A DNA stretch of 6,408 nucleotides from an uncultured Eubacteriales bacterium (GTDB lineage: Bacteria; Bacillota; Clostridia; Oscillospirales; Acutalibacteraceae): the NCBI GenBank assembly GCA_900313475.1, contig OMRJ01000195.1, positions 1 to 6,408 on the forward strand, written 5' to 3'. Numbering within the stretch: position 1 is the first letter of the stretch; the number at the start of each line of letters is the position of its first letter. The translations under genes were made by a program, and so were the position numbers. This document shows, one piece after another, positions 1-4,471 of the stretch. Below the pieces are notes generated by a model. That model had not been told where the DNA came from. It saw nothing but the letters and a program-made list of their open reading frames with translations, and made no database searches.

Positions 1-36
1 AAGATATTTGTCGTTGTCAAAACCTTTTTTAGTCAT
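1..36 (-). CDS. 5' end of a minus-strand gene, possibly DUF1846 family (partial)
   Basis: Only the first 12 codons are inside the window, reading MTKKGFDNDKYL from an ATG at 36-34. The start is supported by a purine-rich stretch (AAGGGG) about 10 bases upstream and by a well-formed minus-strand promoter at 101-129. The GFD-x-x-KYL opening resembles what I recall of the N-terminus of DUF1846 proteins, a widespread Firmicute family of unclear function. Twelve residues are too few to be sure, so the family call is an inference. The gene is divergent from the serine hydrolase gene at 277. Confidence 0.5.
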   Translation of the reverse strand, partial: MTKKGFDNDKYL

Positions 37-60
37 ACCCACATTCCCCTTGATTTTTCG

Positions 61-87
61 GTGATTTGCCGAAATCCCGGCAAACAC
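61..87 (-). promoter_or_regulatory. Hairpin in the 5' leader of the gene starting at 36
   Basis: The arms TTTGCCG (65-71) and CGGCAAA (78-84) pair around a 6-base loop. GTG (61-63) and CAC (85-87) extend the stem past one bulged A. It lies between the predicted transcription start (about 94) and the ribosome binding site, with no U-run on the minus strand, so it is a leader stem rather than a terminator. Its role is unknown. Confidence 0.35.
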
Positions 88-100
88 AAACCGATTATTT

Positions 101-129
101 ATTATACTCCGGGAGAGGGTTTTTGTCTA
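101..129 (-). promoter_or_regulatory. Sigma-A-type promoter for the minus-strand gene at 1-36
   Basis: Read on the minus strand, TAGACA (129-124) is followed after exactly 17 bases by TATAAT (106-101). This is 5/6 and 6/6 of consensus with ideal spacing. The predicted start is near 94, giving a leader of about 58 nt. Confidence 0.7.
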
Positions 130-198
130 CAATAAAAACGAAAATCGCAAAATAATATCGCAAATTCACGGCGACTTTTTCATTCTGCGGCGTTGCGG

Positions 199-227
199 TT
201 GACTCGGAGAATGTTTGCGATTATTAT
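199..227 (+). promoter_or_regulatory. Sigma-A-type promoter for the serine hydrolase gene
   Basis: TTGACT (199-204) and TATTAT (222-227) are separated by 17 bases. A second TATAAT at 233-238 has no -35 partner at workable spacing. An 8-mer TTTGCGAT (214-221) fills the spacer end and also occurs inverted at 144-151 and 157-164, which could be regulatory. Confidence 0.65.
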
Positions 228-276
228 ATAATTATAATGAAATTATTTTTTACTGTTTAAAACAGGGGAGACGAAC

Positions 277-1152
277 ATGAATATTATTCTTAACGGTGAT
301 TTTGAGGCAAAATGCAGTGCGCTTGCCGAAGAACTCAATTACAATCTTTATGACGCGGTGCTTTACGATAACGGAAAGGTGTACAGATATGAGCATCAAA
401 GGGCAAATCCGTGCAACAATTCATATTCCGTTTCAAAAATGTTTACGATGGCGGCGATAGGCTTTCTTGTTGATGACGGCAAGCTGTCGCTTGACGAAAC
501 GGTGTACGGTTATCTGGCAGATGAAATCCGCGCGGAGGTGTCGGAGGAATGGAGGACTGTGACCGTCCGCCATGCTCTTGCGCACAAAATGGGCATTGAC
601 CGCAGTGCTCCCGCCGCCGAGGAGGTTTTTATGCAGTATGACTGCAATGATTTTCTTACGCGGGTCTTTTCGGACAGAATTGTTCATACTCCCGGCGAAT
701 ACTATTGCTACAGCGACGGCGCGTATTATATTCTGTCACGCATAGTCACAAAGGTCACCGGCAAAAAGCTTGACGACTTTTTGACGGACAGACTTTTTAC
801 GCCGCTCGGTTTTTCGGAGCCTGCTTGGGGAAAGTGTCCGTTCGGCTATCCGCTCGGCGGCGACAGTCTCTATTGCCGCACGGAAGACATGATAAAGCTC
901 GGCATAATTTTTCTTAACGGCGGTGTTTATGAGGGAAAAAGGTATTTCAGTGAGAATTGGGTAAAAACAGCCGTAGGCGAAAATCTCGGCATGCTTCCCT
1001 GTGAAAAAAGGTCACACGGAAAGACGGGCGCGCACGGACAGCTTGTCGCATTTTGTCCCGAAACGGGCAAGGCGATAGCGCTGCACGCATATCAGTACAA
1101 CGGCAACTACGATTTTCGCGGTGCCGCAATACGCGAATTTATCGAAAAGTGA
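277..1152 (+). CDS. Beta-lactamase/PBP-fold serine hydrolase, cytoplasmic
   Basis: A 291-residue protein of the beta-lactamase-related serine hydrolase family (PF00144-like). The nucleophile motif SxxK is seen as SVSK at residues 51-54. The second motif is YSD at 145-147, where many members have YxN. A third-motif candidate is HGKTG at 247-251, followed by GAHGQ. Family landmarks in between include VRHALAHKMG (98-106) and TPGEYYCYSDGAYYILS (138-154). No signal peptide or membrane segment is visible, so it is probably cytoplasmic and more likely an esterase, peptidase or amidohydrolase than a drug-resistance enzyme. The substrate cannot be told. The start is the ATG at 277, seven bases after GGGGAG (265-270). 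The gene is monocistronic: divergent from the gene at 1-36 and convergent with rpmA. It is shorter than the usual 330-400 residues of the family. Confidence 0.85.
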   Translation: MNIILNGDFEAKCSALAEELNYNLYDAVLYDNGKVYRYEHQRANPCNNSYSVSKMFTMAAIGFLVDDGKLSLDETVYGYLADEIRAEVSEEWRTVTVRHALAHKMGIDRSAPAAEEVFMQYDCNDFLTRVFSDRIVHTPGEYYCYSDGAYYILSRIVTKVTGKKLDDFLTDRLFTPLGFSEPAWGKCPFGYPLGGDSLYCRTEDMIKLGIIFLNGGVYEGKRYFSENWVKTAVGENLGMLPCEKRSHGKTGAHGQLVAFCPETGKAIALHAYQYNGNYDFRGAAIREFIEK

Positions 1153-1192
1153 CGGCGAAGACAGAAAGCGCAAAAGGAACAAAAGAGTTTAA

Positions 1193-1262
1193 CATTTAAA
1201 TAAAAACAAAGACTGTACTTCACAAAGCTTTCGGTTCAATGAAAGCTGTGAAATGCAGTCTT
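1193..1262 (-). terminator. Rho-independent terminator of the rplU-prp-rpmA operon
   Basis: A long imperfect stem pairs 1209-1232 with 1241-1262. AAGACTG matches CAGTCTT, TTCACA matches TGTGAA, and GCTTTC matches GAAAGC, around the 8-base loop GGTTCAAT. On the minus strand it is followed by a U-rich tract, TTTGTTTTTATTT (1210-1198). It lies 21 bases beyond the rpmA stop. In the plus direction it is followed by a weaker CTGTTCTTTTC, so it may also stop the convergent hydrolase transcript. Confidence 0.8.
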
Positions 1263-1283
1263 CTGTTCTTTTCAGGAAATCAA

Positions 1284-1562
1284 TCAGTTTTCGTATACGC
1301 TGACCTTTTTGCGGTCTTTGCCCAAACGTTCAAACTTGACTTTGCCGTTCGTGAGAGCGAAAAGCGTATCGTCGCTGCCCTTACCAACATTTACGCCGGG
1401 GTGAATGTGAGTTCCACGCTGACGAACGATGATGGTGCCTGCGTTAACGTACTGGCCGTCGCTTCTCTTTGTGCCGAGTCTCTTTGATTCGGAGTCACGG
1501 CCGTTACGGGTAGAACCCATACCTTTTTTATGAGCGAAAAGCTGAATGTTTAATTTAAGCAT
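1284..1562 (-). CDS. rpmA: 50S ribosomal protein L27 with cleavable N-terminal extension
   Basis: A 92-residue bL27 of the large ribosomal subunit, whose N-terminus reaches toward the peptidyl transferase centre. The sequence is the standard family core: AHKKGMGSTRNGRDSESKRL (10-29), then TIIVRQRGTHIHPG and the GKDRKKVSV tail. Ahead of it is the nine-residue extension MLKLNIQLF, typical of Firmicutes. Prp removes this extension, by analogy with the known F9/A10 cut in Staphylococcus aureus L27, and the same F-A step is present here. The start ATG at 1562 follows a strong GGAGGTG site that lies inside the end of prp. Three bases separate the prp stop from this start, so the two are translationally close. 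It is the last gene of the operon; no obg follows. Confidence 0.97.
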   Translation of the reverse strand: MLKLNIQLFAHKKGMGSTRNGRDSESKRLGTKRSDGQYVNAGTIIVRQRGTHIHPGVNVGKGSDDTLFALTNGKVKFERLGKDRKKVSVYEN

Positions 1563-1565
1563 TGC

Positions 1566-1871
1566 TTACACCTCCGTTGTTACTTTTACGAATTGCGGAT
1601 ACTGCCGTGAAAGCTGTTCGAGGTGGAGCCGAAGCCCCCTCACTATATCCGCCGCGGCTTCTGAATTAACGAAGCTCACGTTCATGTATCCGTCGTCCGC
1701 CTCTGCCGATGCGTCCACGCCGAGGATCTCGGTAATGGTGTTCGCAGCCATAAATGCCGCCGAGGAGACTGCCGCGCACACGATATCTCTGCCCGATTCG
1801 GCACTTCCGGAGTGCCCCGATACGGTGAAGGATGCGTCCGCGCCGCGGATACTGAATTCAGCCTTGATCAT
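1566..1871 (-). CDS. prp: Ribosomal-processing cysteine protease Prp
   Basis: A 101-residue protein matching the Prp (YsxB/DUF464) family, always found between L21 and L27 genes in bacteria whose L27 carries the N-terminal extension. The active-site stretch spans residues 19-36: GHSG around His20 and DIVCAAVS around Cys32. The His-Cys spacing of 12 equals that of the characterised S. aureus enzyme (His22/Cys34). It cleaves the first nine residues of L27, which is essential for ribosome assembly in S. aureus. The ATG at 1871 starts two bases after the rplU stop and has no obvious Shine-Dalgarno of its own, so translation is probably coupled to rplU. The length is normal for the family (about 100-110). 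Confidence 0.93.
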   Translation of the reverse strand: MIKAEFSIRGADASFTVSGHSGSAESGRDIVCAAVSSAAFMAANTITEILGVDASAEADDGYMNVSFVNSEAAADIVRGLRLHLEQLSRQYPQFVKVTTEV

Positions 1872-1873
1872 TG

Positions 1874-2185
1874 TTATGCGTTAACAGAAACGATCTCTAC
1901 TTTTGTGTAGGGCTGTCTGTGACCGAGCTTTCTCTTCTCGTTCTTCTTTGCCTTGTAGGTCATAACGGTGATCTTCTTGGCTTTGCCGTTCTTTACTGCC
2001 TTGGCAGTAACGGTTGCGCCCTCAACGTAGGGAGTGCCTACCTTGATGCCGTCGTCGCCTGCAACTGCAATGACCTTGTCGAAAACAACTTCACTGTCGC
2101 TTTCAACGTCAAGCTTCTCGATAAAAACAACGTCGTTTGCTTCTACCTTGTACTGCTTTCCGCCTGTTTCGATAATTGCGTACAT
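1874..2185 (-). CDS. rplU: 50S ribosomal protein L21
   Basis: A 103-residue bL21, first gene of the rplU-prp-rpmA operon. It opens with the family signature MYAIIETGGKQYKVEANDVV and ends in KAKKNEKRKLGHRQPYTKVE followed by a short tail, the rRNA-binding C-terminal part. The ATG at 2185 is chosen over upstream in-frame possibilities because AAAGGAG sits at the right distance (around 2193-2199) and because family members start at this MYAII. The frame continues upstream only through the structured leader RNA. L21 leaders in Firmicutes are thought to be bound by L21 for autoregulation. Confidence 0.97.
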   Translation of the reverse strand: MYAIIETGGKQYKVEANDVVFIEKLDVESDSEVVFDKVIAVAGDDGIKVGTPYVEGATVTAKAVKNGKAKKITVMTYKAKKNEKRKLGHRQPYTKVEIVSVNA

Positions 2186-2270
2186 TGGATCTTTCTCCTT
2201 TATAAGTCTCGCTACACGGGGTAGGGAGCACGTCCCTTTTTTGCATAAAGCACCCTTGGTATGCGGCAAC
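2186..2270 (-). promoter_or_regulatory. Probable L21 autoregulatory leader RNA
   Basis: The 5' untranslated region of rplU is about 80 nt and compactly structured. An outer stem pairs GUUGC (2270-2266) with GUAGC (2215-2211), with two G-U pairs. Inside are GCAUA (2264-2260) with UAUGC (2247-2243) and the small hairpin GGGA-CGUGC-UCCC (2236-2224). GGGU and ACCC segments could form a competing pairing. Position, size and the closing GUGUAGCGAG are what I expect of the Firmicute L21 leader (Rfam RF00559). The match is from memory and structure, not from a covariance-model search. Confidence 0.6.
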
Positions 2271-2274
2271 AGTC

Positions 2275-2303
2275 ATATTACCATTTAAATGCCTCTTTGT
2301 CAA
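2275..2303 (-). promoter_or_regulatory. Near-perfect sigma-A promoter of the rplU operon
   Basis: On the minus strand, TTGACA (2303-2298) is followed by 17 bases and TATAAT-like TAATAT (2280-2275). The predicted start is near 2268, so the transcript begins exactly at the outer stem of the leader. Confidence 0.85.
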
Positions 2304-2437
2304 GGCTTTTTTTGCCGTTCGTCGGCGGCGGTCGGCATCAAAGGGATAATTCCGAAAAAAAGCGCGGCGCACGGGTACCGACATTGAAAATTTTTCGGTA
2401 ATTGCCGATTATTTCGAGGGCGGCAGCCGCTGAAATA
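2304..2437. other. Intergenic stretch between the chr operon 3' end and the rplU promoter
   Basis: No gene is seen. On the minus strand there is a bulged hairpin (ATTTC...GCGG-CTG-CCGC...GAAAT) spanning about 2409-2434 and not followed by a U-run. Further on, a GC-rich GCGCCGCGC is followed by a seven-T tract (about 2354-2370). Either could end the chr transcript, but neither is a textbook terminator. Confidence 0.35.
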
Positions 2438-3019
2438 TCAGGGTTCTGTAATTCCGTAAAATAAAATTCCGAGTCCCGCCGACAGCACTATCATCAGGAT
2501 AGGCGACGGGGCTTTTTTCTTTATCCGTTTAAAAATCAACGCAAATATTACCAAAACGGCAAATATCGCAAGTGCTCCGAAATCTGCGATCGGGGCGCTT
2601 TTTACCGTTTTTATTGCGAAAAGCGACGACAGACCGACGGTTATCGCCGTTGATATTATCAGCGCCACCACACACGGGCGCACGCCGGAGAGAAACGCCT
2701 GCACCCCCGCATATTTCATAAGTCCCTTTATTACGGCGGCAATTACCAATATGATGATAAAGGAGGGCAGCACCACGCCGAGCGTTGCCGTGAGCGCGCC
2801 GAGGAATCCGCCCTGCGACGAGCCGACGAACGTTGCCATGTTTATTGCAAGCGGTCCGGGTGTAGATTCGGACACCGCTACGATATCGAGAAAGCCCGAT
2901 TCGGTGAGCCAGCCGTTTATAAGCACCTTTTCGCGTATAAGCGACACCATGCCGTAGCCGCCGCCGAACGACACCGCGCCTATTTCAAGAAATGTCAGAA
3001 ACAGCTTAAGGTATATCAT
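2438..3019 (-). CDS. Short-chain chromate-transporter-family protein, second of a pair
   Basis: A 193-residue membrane protein of the CHR (chromate ion transporter, PF02417) family in its single-domain form. The hallmarks are SFGGGYGM at residues 17-24 and ESTPGP at 51-56, followed by PSFIIILVIAAVI (85-97) and further hydrophobic segments to the C-terminus. Short members normally occur in adjacent pairs that work together, as here. Substrate assignment to chromate is by family only; many clostridial pairs are uncharacterised. The ATG at 3019 is preferred over upstream possibilities because GGGGGAGG stands about 8-9 bases before it and the start overlaps the stop of the upstream partner by ATGA (3019-3016), implying translational coupling. 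Confidence 0.9.
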   Translation of the reverse strand: MIYLKLFLTFLEIGAVSFGGGYGMVSLIREKVLINGWLTESGFLDIVAVSESTPGPLAINMATFVGSSQGGFLGALTATLGVVLPSFIIILVIAAVIKGLMKYAGVQAFLSGVRPCVVALIISTAITVGLSSLFAIKTVKSAPIADFGALAIFAVLVIFALIFKRIKKKAPSPILMIVLSAGLGILFYGITEP

Positions 3020-3591
3020 TTGTTCGTCCTCCCCCTGTTTCTGATTCGGGCAAAGAGGAACAGCGCAACACCGACCGCGCCGCATATGAGAATGAAGAAA
3101 ACGGACGAAAAATTGACTGCAAAAAGTGAAAAAAGCGTGCATAAAACAGCGACCGAAACAGTCACCGTGATGTTCAGCGCATTTTTTTCAAGCGATTTCA
3201 GCATTTTTATGCCTGCCGACAGGATGAGCCACACAACGCAGACCTGAATGCCTTTGAATGCGTATGAAACATATTTCAGGCTCATGAATTTGTCTAAAAA
3301 CAGCGAAATGACGTATATTATAACAAATGAGGGCAGGCAGACCGCGAACGTGGCAGCCGCGGCGCCGCCTATCCCCGCGATTTTGTACCCGATATATGTT
3401 GCGGAGTTGACCGCCACGGGACCGGGAGTGGATTCCGCAACAGCCGTCATGTCGAGAAATTCGTCGCGCGTCAGCCATTTCTTTTTGTCGACAAGCTCGT
3501 TTTCGAGCAGCGCAAGCATTGCGTAGCCGCCGCCGAACGTGAACGCGCCTATCTTGAAAAACGTCAAAAACAGCGTCAATATCTTTTTCAT
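3016..3591 (-). CDS. Short-chain chromate-transporter-family protein, first of a pair
   Basis: A 191-residue paralogue of its neighbour, with the same CHR-family landmarks: FTFGGGYAML at 17-26 and AESTPGPVAVNSATYIGY at 52-69. Hydrophobic segments follow near 75-100, 112-130, 140-160 and 162-182, and the tail RIRNRGRTNK is basic. It is the promoter-proximal gene of the two-gene operon and likely forms a heteromeric or antiparallel transporter with the second protein, as inferred for split CHR pairs such as ywrA/ywrB of Bacillus subtilis. The ATG at 3591 follows AAGGGGG by a few bases. Longer in-frame extensions run into the promoter and are rejected. No regulator such as a dedicated chr repressor lies beside it. 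Confidence 0.9.
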   Translation of the reverse strand: MKKILTLFLTFFKIGAFTFGGGYAMLALLENELVDKKKWLTRDEFLDMTAVAESTPGPVAVNSATYIGYKIAGIGGAAAATFAVCLPSFVIIYVISLFLDKFMSLKYVSYAFKGIQVCVVWLILSAGIKMLKSLEKNALNITVTVSVAVLCTLFSLFAVNFSSVFFILICGAVGVALFLFARIRNRGRTNK

Positions 3592-3610
3592 AAAAAGCCC
3601 CCTTGCGCGT

Positions 3611-3639
3611 ATCATACACCGCGCGAGGCGTTTTGTCAA
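3611..3639 (-). promoter_or_regulatory. Sigma-A promoter of the chr pair, with very short leader
   Basis: On the minus strand, TTGACA (3639-3634), 17 bases, then TATGAT (3616-3611). The predicted start near 3604 leaves only about 13 nt before the ATG at 3591, so the ribosome binding site is at the extreme 5' end. An inverted repeat (GCGCGTAT-C-ATAC-AC-CGCGC, 3605-3624) covers the -10 and could be an operator. Confidence 0.8.
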
Positions 3640-3678
3640 CACGCGGCAAAACCGCCGCATGCGCCCGCACGCGCCGCG

Positions 3679-3727
3679 AAAAATCGGCATTGCCGCCGCT
3701 CGGACGGGCATGCAAGGCACGCCGATT
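3679..3727 (-). terminator. Candidate terminator downstream of the XRE regulator gene
   Basis: On the minus strand, AATCGGC (3727-3721) can pair with GCCGATT (3688-3682), enclosing a GC-rich region that also contains a small CGGC-AAT-GCCG hairpin. The final arm runs into ATTTTT (3684-3679). It is about 55 bases past the XRE stop. The loop is long, so the call is moderate. Confidence 0.4.
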
Positions 3728-3781
3728 GCGGATAACGCGCCTTTGCAAAACCGATTGTGACGCTGCGCCGTGCGCCCGTTT

Positions 3782-4021
3782 TCAGTCCAGAAGCTCCGAA
3801 TATGTCAGATTCATGGCGGCGGATATGTACTTCAGTTCGATGTCAGTGACAAACCGCTTGCCGCATTCGATGCGCTGAACCGCGTTTTTGTCGATGTCAA
3901 GCCCGATAATTTGCAGACTGTCGGCAAGCATGCGCTGCGACATGCCCATCTCGATTCGCTTCGCGGCAATTCTCCTGCCGCAAATATTGTTGAACCCGTC
4001 CTCTGTTTTGTTTATAAACAT
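3782..4021 (-). CDS. XRE-family helix-turn-helix transcriptional regulator
   Basis: A 79-residue, single-domain DNA-binding protein of the XRE/Cro-C1 family (HTH_3 type). Residues 16-70 form the domain: GRRIAAKRIEMGMSQRMLAD covers helices 1-2, DIDKNAVQRIECGKR includes the recognition helix, and VTDIELKYISAAMNLTYSELL is the closing helices. No effector or multimerisation domain is attached, so it is probably a simple repressor. The ATG at 4021 is chosen because GGAG (4034-4031) lies nine bases upstream. An in-frame TTG at 4057 would sit inside the operator and lacks a ribosome binding site. It is divergent from the small gene at 4139 across two palindromes that it most likely binds, giving autoregulation plus control of that gene. 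Confidence 0.88.
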   Translation of the reverse strand: MFINKTEDGFNNICGRRIAAKRIEMGMSQRMLADSLQIIGLDIDKNAVQRIECGKRFVTDIELKYISAAMNLTYSELLD

Positions 4022-4036
4022 ATTTTTTTGCTCCTT

Positions 4037-4057
4037 TTGACATTTAGTGCTTGTCAA
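4037..4057. promoter_or_regulatory. Operator O1 (imperfect palindrome)
   Basis: A 21-bp site with arms TTGACA (4037-4042) and TGTCAA (4052-4057). It matches the second site at 4091-4111 in 18 of 21 positions. It overlaps the -35 of the plus promoter and lies in the leader of the XRE transcript. Confidence 0.7.
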
Positions 4058-4079
4058 TAAGGAAATTATATGCTATTAT
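4051..4079 (+). promoter_or_regulatory. Plus-strand promoter for the small gene at 4139
   Basis: TTGTCA (4051-4056), 17 bases, then TATTAT (4074-4079). The start is predicted near 4086. The -35 lies inside operator O1 and operator O2 covers the start of the transcript, so repressor on either site should block it. Confidence 0.65.
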
Positions 4080-4083
4080 AACA
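4065..4083 (-). promoter_or_regulatory. Minus-strand promoter of the XRE regulator (extended -10)
   Basis: On the minus strand, TGTTATAAT (4083-4075) is an extended -10 (TGnTATAAT). No good -35 is visible at 16-18 bases; that region falls within O2. A second TATAAT (4070-4065) is also present. The -10 overlaps the plus-strand -10 at 4074-4079, so the two promoters compete for polymerase. Confidence 0.55.
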
Positions 4084-4088
4084 TTGCC

Positions 4089-4113
4089 GATTGACATTCA
4101 GTGAATGTCAATC
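4089..4113. promoter_or_regulatory. Operator O2 (perfect 25-bp palindrome)
   Basis: Two 12-base arms, GATTGACATTCA (4089-4100) and TGAATGTCAATC (4102-4113), are exact reverse complements around the single G4101. Its centre is 54 bp from that of O1 (4047), about five helical turns, placing both on one face of the DNA. In RNA it would also form a hairpin at the start of the plus transcript. Confidence 0.8.
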
Positions 4114-4118
4114 TAATA

Positions 4119-4192
4119 AAAACAAGGGAGGTGAAAAAATGAACGTTGAAAATGCAAACAAACAACTCGAAAACAAAGGAGATGAAAACATG
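4119..4192 (+). repeat. Duplicated ribosome-binding-site/start segment
   Basis: Positions 4119-4141 and 4170-4192 are 23-base segments identical at 20 positions, offset by 51 bases (17 codons, in frame). Each carries a Shine-Dalgarno (GGGAGGTG and AAAGGAGATG) and ends in an ATG of the same reading frame. Confidence 0.7.
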
Positions 4193-4471
4193 GAATGCAG
4201 AAAAAAAGCCGAAAAAATATCCGATGAATTAAAAAAATACAAAATCGAAATTAACCCAGATGACATATTAGCTAATTATGCTGAAACAATTACAAATGTT
4301 ATCAATGGCTTGCGAGAAAATAAAAAAATACTTGAACTCAAAAAGAAAAAAATAATTGAAGATTATGTTGTCAATTCAAGTTTGGAAAATCTTGTTTTAA
4401 AAGATTTCTTTAAAGATTTAGAAATTGCCATAAAAAAATATCCCGGACCCAATATGATGCACTATAATTGA
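4139..4471 (+). CDS. Small lysine-rich protein of unknown function, XRE-controlled
   Basis: A 110-residue protein I do not recognise. It is highly charged, with runs such as KKKAEKISDELKKYK-like helices near residues 19-35 and ENKKILELKKKKIIEDY around 59-76, so it is probably largely helical and perhaps coiled-coil. There is no signal peptide or membrane segment. The ATG at 4139 follows AGGGAGGTG. An in-frame ATG at 4190 has an equally good site (AAAGGAG) and would give a 93-residue form. The gene is strikingly AT-rich compared with its neighbours: 15 G/C among the 60 bases at 4201-4260. This suggests recent acquisition. It is divergent from the XRE gene and followed after 15 bases by another ribosome binding site and ATG at 4487. 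A phage or toxin-antitoxin-like cargo role is possible but unproven. Confidence 0.75.
   Translation: MNVENANKQLENKGDENMECRKKAEKISDELKKYKIEINPDDILANYAETITNVINGLRENKKILELKKKKIIEDYVVNSSLENLVLKDFFKDLEIAIKKYPGPNMMHYN

Noticed and set aside
277..1152. Antibiotic-resistance beta-lactamase
   Set aside because: Only the fold and the SxxK motif are shared; there is no signal peptide and the other motifs do not match class A, C or D enzymes.
1871..2224. A 117-residue plus-strand frame opposite rplU
   Set aside because: Antisense shadow of an unmistakable L21 gene; no promoter or ribosome binding site.
2310..2336. Hairpin TGCCG...CGGCA next to a seven-T run as a terminator
   Set aside because: On either strand the T-run is on the wrong side (A-run follows on the minus strand, T-run precedes on the plus strand).
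3188..3748. A 186-residue minus-strand frame overlapping the first chromate-transporter gene
   Set aside because: Arginine/histidine-rich shadow of the real gene in another frame; the CHR-family motifs lie in the other frame.
4021..4057. A 91-residue version of the XRE protein starting at TTG 4057
   Set aside because: It would begin inside operator O1 without a ribosome binding site, while ATG 4021 has a well-spaced GGAG.
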